Assembly: GCA_002794735.1 (NCBI GenBank)
Contig: NBAZ01000006.1
Location: 434,001 to 498,000 of the forward strand
Direction of reading: 5' to 3'
DNA from: Pyrrhoderma lamaoense
Lineage: Eukaryota > Basidiomycota > Agaricomycetes > Hymenochaetales > Hymenochaetaceae
Length of the DNA stretch: 64,000 bases
Both the position numbers and the translations under genes were made by a program. Positions 38,730 through 50,246 of the stretch are shown here, piece after piece. A model generated the notes under the pieces. It was not told the DNA's origin. It saw only the letters and a program-made list of their open reading frames with translations, and searched no databases. Position 1 is the first letter of the stretch, and the number at the start of each line of letters is the position of its first letter.

Positions 38730-40281
38730 ATGAATAACCCTTTGATTCATGACTCTTTCACCGCATTAGAGCGGCTGTTCGCAACTCGATGCATTAACGG
38801 TAAGCTACTTTATATTATACTATTGATTAACTTATAAATATCCCACTACATCCTCTGAACTCCATTTGTTCCTTCTTGAAACAGTTGCGGCTACGGCGCT
38901 TCTTATCTACGACACACTTCTATGTCTCTTCGATGAGTTTCACTTTGTCTGGGAGCCACTTTTTAACGGACAAGACTCAAATTCTCGCGCCAAATACACA
39001 AAAATGCTTTACATTTTGTCTCGGTACTTGATGATTGCAACATGTATAATGTCTCTATTGAGTAAGCCCTGGCTTTCAGCAACACATCTGCAACTAGTTG
39101 ATTGGGATAAAAATGAAGCGACGTTACCCCTTTTTGCACAAGATACCAAATGGGTTAGTCAAAAAAATAAGAATCACTCAGTTGTATCTTTACAACAATT
39201 TCTTCAATTTAGTGGGCATTTTCCCTAAAGTCGTAGACTAAACATCACAGCGTCCCGTACGTTTCTGTAATTATCTAGGTGTCAAAATACTACTCTTGCG
39301 ACAGGAATCGCGGACATAATACTGGAAACTATCGCTTCAGGTATTGAGCTAGAAAGTAAGGTTGACACATAACTGAAACCAGTTCAGGTGTCGTCTTTTA
39401 TCGGCTTCACACTCTTTGGGATTTTAGTCGTCGAGGGAAAATAGCGTGGATCTGTACTTTCTTACTAGGGAAGTCAGTTGTATGGTGTTTTACATTTGTA
39501 AACATGGCCCGAATCGTGGGTTAGTTTGATCTAGCTAATTACATAGTAACAAGAAAACTCACTAAGGGCCTGAAAATAGGTAGTATATCTTATATTGATA
39601 TTGGAGCTATTCGGCTATGTACCACATCAGAGGCTTCTCGTAAGGTCCTCGGAGTCTGGGTGCCTGATGTAAGCTTCCATGACAGTCCCATCTATTCCAA
39701 TCCCGAATTTAGTTTACTAGGTATTGCTTGATGCAATTCTTATATCATTTTTCGTTCTAAACGCACTATCGAAACCAAGGCTTGAAAGCCAGCGCTTGAT
39801 GGCTTTGATATACAACGATGGTCTACAGTTTTTTATGGTATGGAATCTGATATTTATCAACTGATATAGTATCTCAACTGATATACTCTATGTACCTAGA
39901 CGATCATATGTGAGCCTCTATCAAAGGGTTTAATGAGTTTGCTTGAATGGCTTGTTGTTAGGTATGCACATAATAAACGTCTCTTTCACTGCAACCGGGA
40001 ATGTTACAGTATTCTATATCTGGATGATGTAGGTCGGCTTGCCTTCTTCTCAAGCTCGATTTAGCTCATCTGATTATGATCTCAGATTCTCCGGTGCAAT
40101 GGTCACTACCGTGTCGTCCCGTGTTTTCTTGAGCTTATTCCAAGAGAAACATAGACATCTCATCTCTACCCGACTGAAGGCAGGAATTGTTATCAATGGT
40201 CAGACTCCTACCAAGCCCCCGTTTTCTGTGGCTATTCAGGAATCGCCTTCACACTCCCGAGTCGAATCACGTTGGTATTAA
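38730..40281 (+). CDS. DUF6533 multi-span membrane protein, tandem copy A
   Basis: Integral membrane protein of the basidiomycete DUF6533 family; molecular function unknown. ATG at 38730 (MNNPLIHDSFTALERLFATR). Exon 1 38730-38799; the phase-1 intron ends at 38884. The junction gives INVAATALLIYDTLLCLFDE, the DUF6533 signature (hydrophobic segment, Y-D, then DE and HFVW), with YILSRYLMIATCIMSLL following. Later exons encode VVFYRLHTLWDF, AWICTFLLGKSVVWCFTFV, DAILISFFVLNAL and the loop LMALIYNDGLQFFM, with the end FSGAMVTTVSSRVFLSLFQ. Only the first junction is exact; the middle exons (39240-40040) were placed by similarity to copy B. There are about seven hydrophobic segments. An N-terminal extension back to about 38529 is possible. 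Confidence 0.7.
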
Positions 40282-40694
40282 TAACTCTTGTACTGGTGTC
40301 AGTACTTCTAATGATAACGGTCCCCTATGAAAGATATAGAGGGATGTTTATTTTCGTTCGAGGGCTAAGGTGGATGTGCTGTTTAGGCCAGTTAAAAAAA
40401 TACATAATTGAAGTTTTGCGAATAAAATCAACCGTCTGGTACACAATAATCTTGTATCTTATTGTGTGAAAAATCAGAGTCTGGATGGATTGAATTCTGT
40501 CAGAACATGCTTCCTCGTAACCATTGTATTGGTCTCGGTTGATCTCACCCTAGCCGCTCGTTGAGGGTTATATTGGATCCTATTCAAGGCTACAATTATA
40601 GGATATTGGTATTCTTTTAAACCGCCAGTGCAAGCTGGTAGGCCTGTTCTAATAAAACCCCCCTCTCCTTGTCTCCACCAATTTTGAGTATACC

Positions 40695-42319
40695 ATGGAT
40701 ATCAATGCCAGCATGAAAGAAATCGATCAAAGTCTTTACCACCTCTTTGTTAATCAATGCATACTTAGCAAGTTCACATTCCCATCGTGAATGTATATAT
40801 ACTAATATCCCAATTTGTTGCAAAAGTTTCGGCAACGTCGGTTCTCGCTTATGATACTCTTCTCTGTTTTCCGGACGAGATTCATCTCGTCTGGTCACAA
40901 TTCTTTCAAAAAAATTTCAAAAAAAGGAAGTCATCATTCATGGAGTACTTATATGTCTCTTCTCGATACCTCATGCTTGCTGTCTGTATATTGGCCCTCA
41001 ACAGTATGACTTTTTGATCCCTTGGGTGCTTAATATTCGCTGATAATTTTCGAAGTGACAATACCATTGTATGAGCTAGACAAATTATGGGTTGGTCATC
41101 ACTCTCTGTATAGCTCTTAGCCAAACGCTCATTTTTCTCTACTACAGTTGGTATCGAAATTTCACTCGTTTCTTAAGCATCGAACCGATGATCCCTGTCA
41201 AGGTGCCGAAAAGCCACAATTGTTACGGGAGTTCTTGATATAATCTTAGAGTCAATTTCATCAGGTATACATAAACATTAGTCATTATACCTAAAGGCTG
41301 CATATAATTTTATTTTATATCAAGGAGTCGTTTTTTACAAACTATATCTCCTTTGGGGTTTTGGGAATAAGGGAAAGCTAACTCTCTGTACGATATTCGT
41401 AGCTGGGAAGGCTATTGTTTGGTCATTAACTTTCTTTAATACCGCGATCATTGATAGTAAGGAATCCATTCTTATTTCATTCTTATTTCAGATTTAAAAT
41501 TTCTGATTTGAAATTGATGGTTGACAAGTTCTGCTTTTTTTTGGATATCAGCTAAAGTCGTGTCTTTCAACTTTGGGCATATCCGTGGATGCACGACCTT
41601 TGATTTTCCACGCCTTGCGTTAGGTATTTGGACTTCTGATGTATTAATAATAATCAATAGTTGTTATTACTACTGCTGACCATGCTGTGACAAATTAGGT
41701 GGTTCTAGACATCGTGCTCGTGACTTGTTTTATCTACAATGCCCTTTCAAGACCCCGTTTAGAGAAGGAGCGATTAATGAAAATCTTTTATCGAGATGGG
41801 TTGCAATTCTCCTTGGTAAGAAACTGATCTTGGTGTATTCCGGATGGTATCGAATAACATACTTGCTTATTTACAGGTGATCATAAGTGAGTCTGGGCCT
41901 ATTATACTACAGTGCTCGTTGATATTTACCACATATGCTTACTTTAGCTATGCGTATAATCAATGTTGTGTTCACCGCAATTGATGATGGAACATTATTC
42001 TACATATGGACTATGTTTGTATACTTTTTATCGTAATTTGTCTCAGGAATCAGCTTTGCTGACAGGCTTAATAAGTCCATCAGGTGCTATAGTCACGATG
42101 AGTTCTTCTCGAGTTTTTTTAGGTTTATTCCGTGACAAGAATGAAATTGAAGGTAATCCTAGATTACTACATGATTATTTTAGAAAAAAACAACAGAAAT
42201 CCATTATGTGTTACTACTTTTCAGCTAAGATGCCTTTGATTACGCTCCACACACGATATGATCAGAGCTATCCTCTGGATTCAACAGATGAATCATGCTG
42301 GTTTGCTCTATTACTATAG
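40695..42319 (+). CDS. DUF6533 multi-span membrane protein, tandem copy B
   Basis: Paralogue of the preceding gene, same strand, 0.4 kb downstream. ATG at 40695 in the strong context ACCATGG (MDINASMKEIDQSLYHLF). Exon 1 40695-40767; the intron 40768-40826 has a GC donor (GCAAGT) and an AG acceptor, in phase 1 at exactly the same place as in copy A. The junction gives ISATSVLAYDTLLCFPDE, then EYLYVSSRYLMLAVCILALN and an intron at the same codon as copy A. GVVFYKLYLLWGFGNKGKL with GKAIVWSLTFF (41320-41440) and the end SGAIVTMSSSRVFLGLFRDK match copy A in order. The C-terminal tail after RDK differs fully. Function unknown; the tandem pair arose by duplication. Confidence 0.7.
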
Positions 42320-42711
42320 CTCAGCTTACGTCAATGCAACTCATTCTGATCTATAGGTTTTGATCCCCAATAGTGCTGACAAGGACCAAGGTATTTAAAC
42401 TTGACATGAGTATCATGCTCCAATGATAATAACTCGATGTTTTAAATTTAATAATCAACTCTTGGTGACTAGAAGCACTAAATTAGTTTTAAAGTGCTTT
42501 CATATTTCACCTAAATCTCATAATTATCCGTATATGTACACGTAAATAAGTAATAGTATATAACATCTAAGTATTCTCTTAAATTGTGTTCGCTCAAGCT
42601 TTATAAATTGCTACCTGCTATCAAACAAATATACTACATTTAGTAGCAAGTCAACCACATGTGTATCTACTCAGAAATCATCTTGTACAATTCGAGCATC
42701 ATTTCAATCAA
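42320..42711. other. Convergent intergenic region
   Basis: Between the 3' end of DUF6533 copy B and the 3' end of the GH127-type gene. AT-rich, no coding sequence seen; presumably both 3' UTRs. Confidence 0.5.
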
Positions 42712-45700
42712 CTAAGAGCTGAAAACAGGGAATTCGCTAATTCTCAACTTGGTGGCCTAGAGTAATCGTCAGATGGGTGTTACATGGTTTTTGAGAGTAA
42801 GATGATTGTATACTTACACCTAATGGCCATAAGGTGATTTGGGTAACATTTCCTACACAAGACGGACTCTCTGGGGGTCACTAGCAAATGTATCACCTGC
42901 AATTGTCCAGTCAATGATGCAGGCAGAAACACTAATCGTATTCGGCGGGAGGCCGGTGTCAAAGATAGGCGAAGGTAGGATTCCGCCTTCGGGAGTGCCA
43001 GGGTTGAATTCGAGTGTGCTAGGATCGATGGCATATTGCCAGGAGTCTGTTGCTTCAAACTGTAGGTCGACAGCTCGCGGTTCATCAGCATTCTGAGCTA
43101 ATACAGTTTGATTCCGTGGGATGTCATATGCGTAGTTAAGTGGCCCGCGGTGCACAGCTATGGAGTTATTTGGCCGACTTTCTGTTTTGAGTTGTCAGTA
43201 TTCGTAGTACTGAGATATAAAGTAGCATGTCATACCAATGGTTATTTCGGAAGGCAGGTCAAGCACAAAACTAGATTTCCCTGCAGGAAGTTCAATAGCT
43301 GCAAGCCCATTAGACCCTGCCTTGATACTCTTGGCTGCTTCACCTCCAAGCGAGATAGTAGCTTCCGAAACCCAACTTGGAATGCGTACGTAGTACGTAA
43401 AAGACTTATCAGCTGTAACGGTTACATTCACAGTGTCACTAAAGGGATATAATGTATCAACTTGTGCTGAAACGCTATTATTCTCAGCCAGGACAGTATT
43501 TGCAATCAGTGGTCCGAGATATACTTGAACAAGAGATGCTTTATCCGCAGTGGTAACAAATGAGTTTGTGACAAACTTTGGGAATCCTTGCCCATGATTG
43601 ACGGTACAACAACTAACGAAAGTAAGCTTTCGGATTACTACTGTTATTAGAGAAGAGAACATACGGGTAATTGGGTTCGAGACCAAAAACATTAGAGTAT
43701 GGTCCATCATTCACAAATGGGTTTCTATTTATAGGATTATCAGGTACTGAAGAGTCATTTATAGCGTAATTACGACACGGCTTACGGCGACATATTCTGA
43801 GCAGCAATCTGATTTTGTTCCTGTAGGTACTGACGAGACCACATGTCTATCAATAAATTTCTTCAGAGCCTGTGAGTTTGTAGCTTAACATATAAAACTC
43901 ACTGCCTGTCAGGGTAGCCGGAAGGGCGTTATAAGTAATCCTTTCAACCTAAGCTATATTAGCCATCAGTCAGATCAAGCAAGGAAGAGTATGACTAACT
44001 CGGTCCGCATATTTACTATCTCCTGAGACTTGATAAAGGTATGACCCTCTATGCGCAAAGGTAAGCTACAAATCACAGATTGGTAGATATTTGGTAACAT
44101 ACGAAAACATTGTTTCCTTGGTCCAATTGATTAGAGTATATACTATTAAGAATCAATTACAAACTTACTACGACCAGACAAAGCTCGGTTCTGGGATCAC
44201 ATTAATATGAGGTACTTTCTGATAGCATGAGTTCTTACCCTCTAATAGCTTCTAACCCCGCTAAGTACTCATCTGCTGCAAAAATTCCGGAGGGACGTCC
44301 ATGGTATTGGAACAGCAAGTCCCAGCCCTCGCTTGCGCGATCAAGATCTAGACTTGATAACTCAAAAAAAGTAATCTACATATAAATCCAGAGTACATAC
44401 CAGATTGATTATGAGTAAATCTGTAAGTTGAAGGTAGAGCTTTCAATCCTTCAGCCATATTTACACCGTGCCAAGTCTTCGGGTACTGTTAGAGAGGTGT
44501 AGAGAAAAAGATGAAGTCCTTGGCGTACCAGTACTGGGAATGGATTGCGCAGATTGTCAACGGCGACAGTAGGGAAGTACTGAATCAAATGAGTATACAA
44601 ACAACCCCCAGAAGCGAGTGCATACCTCTTTGCTGAAGACATCTGCAAGTAAAACATGTCAGTTTAAGCGCTACACTAACAGTAAACCCATACCTTCCCA
44701 AGGGTCCCCGGTAGCCTTAAGAAGCTCCATAGTCTCGATTAAGAGCTCTTCGTTACCATTCGGATAATTATCATAAAGCCTATGGTTATAAATATTAGAA
44801 TCAAAGAAAAGTATAATCTAGAATCACTAATTACCATTGAAGGGCAATTACAAAATCTTCCCATCGAGTACGCGTCCAGTCCTCCAGTCCTTCACCATTC
44901 TTCAGCATTGTATTAGAGAGAGTAACAAACTTATATAAGGCAGGGACAACACGATCAACGAGGGTGGTATTATATTCCATCATCTGAATGGCACCAAATA
45001 GATAAGGATAACTGTAAATCAAGTTATTAATGTTGTTTGATCAGTATAGATAGGACTAACCGTCCCCATAGATATCGAGGCTTATTAGAATTGAACACCT
45101 CCGGTCCAAGCCATCCACTTTCGTCTTGGTTGTCAAGAACGAAGTTAAGGAAATTTAGTGTTCGAGCTTGTATATCGGCGGAATCGACAAGCACCGCATT
45201 AGGAACCATAGCGTTCTGTGTTCAGCAGTATATACATTTTATTTACGAGATCTATAGCAAACATCTATTTTTCATCATACTTACAAACCAGTAGCTCCCA
45301 GCTGTATCACATCAGTAGATACCCTTCAATTTATGAGGCTAGTACACACCTTCTTCTAAGCTTGAATAATACGAGTCGCCACCTACAAGATATATATCAG
45401 AGTAGGGAAAAAAGGAGAAAGTGCTTAGTGCTCACCAAGCCAGTCTGTTTGTGAAACACTGATATAAGGAAGAAATTAGTATATCGTGGGAGAAAGTAGA
45501 TGTGGACGCACTAATGGTAGAATTCATGTTCATGCCCCAGAGTCCATTCGTCTGTACCATAAGCTACCAGAATGCATCAGCTTATCATCATAAATGACAC
45601 ATCTTGAATATCCACCTGATCATATAACCACCCATTTGGCTTGATTGCACCCAAAGGAAGACTCAAAAACCTTTTCTGCGCAACTACGCGAATGATCGTG

Positions 45701-45786
45701 ATGAGCTTCGTTGGAGTCATAAAGCAAAGCGATAAACTCACGGCCAGACTGAGAGCGTCCACTACTTGAAAGGCCCAAGATAACAT
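42712..45786 (-). CDS. GH127/DUF1680-type glycosidase (beta-L-arabinofuranosidase-like), with two 1-bp frame breaks
   Basis: Six-hairpin (alpha/alpha)6 glycosidase of the DUF1680/GH127 type; members remove L-arabinofuranose, but many fungal members are uncharacterised. ATG at 45784-45786; hydrophobic start ALSLAVSLSLCF (possible signal). Order: LPLGAIKPNGWLYDQ, LMVQTNGLWG with GHEHEFYH, SGWLGPEVFN, PRYLWGRYPYLFGAIQMMEY, WTRTRWEDFVIALQWLYD, GNEELLIETMELLKATGDPW, FTHGVNMAEGLKALPSTYRF, then the C-terminal beta domain (TYYVRIPSWVSEATISLGG, HRGPLNYAYDIP) and the end TLWPLGATKLRISEFP. At least ten short introns. Single bases are missing in the C4 run 45535-45538 (between NGLWG and HEHEF) and the G5 run 42873-42877 (between FASDP and ESPSCVG). 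Most likely a functional gene with consensus errors. Confidence 0.85.
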
Positions 45787-46539
45787 ACAAACACGTTATG
45801 ATAGAACTCCACATGTGTAGAATACAAGTATTGATGTTGTTCACCAGATGCATTGATGTCGTCTATATATCCTCTAGCAGTGCAGAGTGAGCGGCCCGCT
45901 GAAAGGCAGAAGACACCTTATCCATGCGAAACGAAACATGAGATGTGACAGGTGATGGTGGAAGAAGATTTCTGTAAGCATACACATAATGTGATGTGGC
46001 CATTTAAGAGAAGCTAGAGGATGGCAAATACATGTGGAAAGCGGAGCCGACTTATCGCATCCGAGTTTCATCCATATGAGTTCTCGCGTTTTTGGAACCT
46101 GATCATTCATTTCCTTGATTCTGTATACTATCAGCAAACTTAACAGAACTATAGCTATCTGAGTTGGTTAATTGTAACTGTATACACTGATAGTTGCAAG
46201 TATGAATTACAGTGTTTATTAATAACGTTAGTCACAAAACACGGCCTGTGCTAAGAATGCTAAGTTACATCTCTTCACCCCTGTACTTGTCTACCGATAC
46301 GATGACATGCATATTCAAGTTTTACACAGTCTCAATCAAAGAAATGATTAGTAAGTGACTATTAGCTACCGATTTACTGAATTATTGATCGAGCACCATA
46401 TATTTGACAGCAAAGCGTTGGTAACCAGTAATTGATTACAATAGATAATTGTGAACATGATACTTATACAAACATATATCACAATGTGTGTCTGATGTTA
46501 ATTTTTGACTTTATATTTACATGTAACTTATATTTCCTA
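45787..46539. other. Intergenic region, no gene seen
   Basis: Promoter side of the GH127-type gene and 3' flank of the first STAND gene. No frame with recognisable content. Confidence 0.5.
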
Positions 46540-49500
46540 CTACTCGCGAACACGCAGAATCATGCAATATCCTGATCTCTTCAACAAACCTGGGATATCG
46601 TCTGTAGGTCTACAAACATAACGACGCAAATTTTTGGGAATCCAAAATGCATGATCGTTCCCTTTAACCTTAACCCAGCCATCATCTCCCGTCTTCCACT
46701 CTGAATCCTTAACATCCTGAGAAGGCTCAATCAATTTAGATGAAGTATCAGTCCACGATCGTTCGATGAACTTATGTCCTTTGAGATCTGTACTCCGCTG
46801 GTTAACATCCCAGATCCTGACTGTGTTATCAAACGAGCCTGAGACAACTCGAGTACCATCAGATGAGAAAGCAACAGAGGTAACTCGGCGTTCGTGACCT
46901 TCGAAGGTGACAAGAAGGTTTCCATTTTTAGCATCCCAGATCCTAACAGTTTTATCGTCCGAGCCTGAAACGACGTGTATGCCATCAGCAGAAAAAGCCA
47001 CAGTCCCGACCCAGTGTGTATGCCCTTCAAGCGTGGAAAGAATATCCCCATTACAAGCATCCCATATACTGACAGTGTTATCGAACAAGCCTGTGGCAAC
47101 ACGGGTACCATCAGGAGAAAGAGCCAAGGAGCAGACCCCGCGTGAGTGCGTTCTGAACGTGGAAAATAGCCTTCCACCCTTAGCATCCCGACTCCTGATA
47201 ATTCTATCACTCAAGCCTGAGACAAAGCGGGATCCATCAACAGAGAAAGCCACAGAGCAGATCCCCAAAGAATACTTTTTGAATGTAGAAAATAGGCTCC
47301 CACCCTTTGTATCCCAAACACTAATACTTTTGTCACTCGAGCCCGAGATGATACAGGAACCATCAGCAGAGAAAGCCACGGAACCTACCCAATGCGTGTG
47401 TCCTTCAAAAGTAGAAAGAAGATTTCCATTACTAGTATCCCATATTCTGACAGTTTCATCATCGGAACCCGAGACAACACGGGTACCATCGGGAGAAAAA
47501 GCGACAGACCGAACGTAGCTTGAATGCCCGAAAAAAGGCCTATACCCCTTCTCTTCAATCTGCAAGATGGTTATGACACTACTCTGATAATGATCCGCAA
47601 CATACGAACGCCCCTTTTCGATTTGTAGCATAGACCGATATACTTCAACTGCACAAGACGAGATACACTCAGAGTACTTCACTGCAAGATTATAAGCATC
47701 TTGTAAAAAGATACCCAGTTGTATATCATGTTCCTAAGCTGCTATTAGCAAGAGGTCCTTAAAGTCATCGCCATATCAAAAGCACACACCGATATCCATG
47801 AAACTGCCTTAAGTAAAGCAGGTCCTATTGAATCATATTTACCAATTAAGCTCATCACTTCAATCCAAATAAGAAGCTTCTCATGTGCAAAACGTGTAAG
47901 ATTGGCATGACTCGCATTCGAATATGGTGCACTAGACAAGGCATCCGACCATGACAAACAGGCTGCTCTCAAATAGGGAGATATATTCTCTTCGAGAGTA
48001 TTTTGCAAGTTCGTTATATGCTTGTTCAATACTTGAAGATGTTTTTGTCCCCTGACAATACTCTTCAACTTGATATTTATCAACATCAAGTTCCAGGGTA
48101 CACGCCCCTGTATCCATAGTTAGAAGGCATGGCCACGTTCAAAAGCATTAACCAACGTACATAGTCATACAGAGGTCCAGACCGGTGTTTGCCCTCTTTT
48201 GCATCTTTGTTATAAGAAACGTAGTATCCTAAGGGTACTTTGGTATGGTCTCTAGCAACCATATAATCCTCCAGATCTCTCACATCCCAAAGTACAATAT
48301 GAGTATCATCAGGGTTAGTAGGTAATGCTTCTATAGTCTCATTATTCTCACTATTGTCGGAGATAAGGAAGCGGTAGTTGTAGGGGATATCAGAAAAAAG
48401 ACCTTTCCTAAAGAGCCCCAATACATCATCATTCAACCCATCGAGAATAATGATCACAGAGCCACGAACAGTATTCTCGGCTTCTTTAAGAGGTTGTAGA
48501 AGAAATTCCCTGAACTGTGTCTCGACGGATAGTTCTCCGTGACAACGCTTCACATTATCTGTGATTGTACGAGCAAGACTCGAATCGAAGTTTGCGAGTT
48601 TGAAAGCAATAGTTCGGATGATGGAACCTGGGCTATGAGAGTGATCGTCAAAGTGAAGATATGCACCCAACATAGAAATGCTGTTAAAGTATTCAGCGAG
48701 GGTGAAGCTGATAGTACTTTTCCCACTCCCATGTGGCCCATGCAGCCAGATGATATTGTTCTTTGAGGTTGACATCAAGAGCTCCTTGATATCAGAAACA
48801 ACGTCATGACATGTGCTCGGGTCACACTGTTTCATGTGTGATGCATCAAATTTGATAGGTTCAAGTTTGTTCGCTAGATCTAGAATCAGTGATATCAGAG
48901 TCCACGGCTTTTGCAATAAAACGAAGAACCCACACATCATATCGATTTCATCTGATATATGTGAAACGATCAGTGCAATATTCGTAGTCGTTGTTAACTC
49001 AAACTGATTTCTCAAGTGTGTCAATGCAGTCCGGAACAATAGTATTTTATCATAACCGTTCACGAGCACCATACGTTCTGCATTATGGTAAGTTCTTGCA
49101 AACATGCGGATTACCGTTTTGGGCAGTACGCACCATGGAATTTAAGACCCATGTAATCTCGAATGAACTCACAGCATACGGTAATCTGTTTCAGTACTAG
49201 GATGATCACTGTTTCAAGACGAGTAAACTTCTCGTTGATGCTTCTAATTTCCAAGACACAGTCGAGAGTTATTGCCATGTCCTCGACTAGGTTGACTACT
49301 TCTGCATCTGCTTTCAACTGTTTTGAAATCGCCTATAATTATCGTAAGCAATGGTGTGTTATGAATGCAAGGAACGTTACCTCGAAGAAACTTTTTGCAA
49401 CTTGCCATGCTGCGTCTGCATATGGATGGATCTATTGGTAATCAGCGATCCATCTGTTACTCTATCTTAGGAGAATAATACCTGTGATATCTTGTCTATA

Positions 49501-50246
49501 ATTTTTACAAATGTGTCCAGTTTCATCACTAGATCTCCTAAGGATGAATACAAATCGTTCTGCCAAGATATTAGTGACAATGTTCTCTCTGTCACTTCGA
49601 CGAGACGATATGATGTCTTAGCATTATGAGAAACAATCATGTTGGTTTCTTCCATCAATCGCATGTAGTCACAAATGTCGCAATGGATGGTGATCGTTCC
49701 AGATACCGAGTCGTCTGTCGTTACTAGATCAAGTTTGACTGTAGCAAATACTTAGTTACCATTTCAATACAAGATATTTTATCGATACCTTCTCCATCTT
49801 CCGTTTTCATCCTAAGGACTCCAAGAGCAATCTCTAATCGACCAATGTCTATATCAGATAGTACAGAGGATTCGTGCCTAGCAGTAATCTTGAGTTTCAT
49901 TTCTCCAGCTGACGGTGTCCTATATGTCACGGTAGTCCAGTTGAACATTAGTAGTTACTATGTGCTATTGGAAGCTTACATATAGATGACGAATTGGTTA
50001 TCACTTAAAGTGGGAGATAGACCCTCCTCAATTGCATTTATTTCCTTCATCTCTCCCCCGTACTCCATTACCACGTATAAGTTTGGTGCATTCCTCCTGC
50101 TTCGCCTCACTTGCTTCCATGACTGTTCGTTTATCGTAACGCTTTTCACTTACAAAACAGTTAAGTATAAGTTTAGTGGTAATCAAAACAAGCGCACCCT
50201 GCAAGAAGTAGTCTGGTCTAGTAGAGATGAGATCCCGCCAGAGCAT
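46540..50246 (-). CDS. STAND/NLR protein: C2-like, helical, NACHT, six WD40 repeats (array copy 1)
   Basis: Signal-transduction NTPase of the fungal NLR type; such proteins sense non-self, as HET-E/HET-D do, but the ligand here is unknown. ATG at 50244-50246 (MLWRDLISTRPDYFLQ). An intron precedes VKSVTINEQSWKQV, NAPNLYVVMEYGG and LSPTLSDNQFVIY, a C2-type beta sandwich. A helical region follows (about 49750-49100). NACHT: Walker A LHGPHGSGKSTI near 48720, Walker B VIIILDGLND near 48440. Then a helical linker (NKHITNLQNTLEENISPYL; AVEVYRSMLQIEKGRSYVA). Six WD40 blades span about 47530-46790 (for example SYVRSVAFSPDGTRVVSGS), less alike than in copy 2. The end is DDGWVKVKGNDHAFWIP and YCMILRVRE. 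All frames join without a break, so it is probably functional. Confidence 0.85.
46790..47530 (-). repeat. Six tandem WD40-coding repeats (copy 1)
   Basis: Six blades of about 42 residues, beginning GHSSYV, GHTHWV, KKYSLGI, RTHSRGV, GHTHWV and GHERRV. Blades 3 and 4 have diverged (RDAKGG and SIWDACNG in place of the usual IWDANNG), so sequence identity between units is lower than in copy 2. Confidence 0.85.

Noticed and set aside
40617..40898. Minus-strand frame of 93 codons
   Set aside because: Antisense of exons 1 and 2 of DUF6533 copy B, whose exon phase matches its paralogue.
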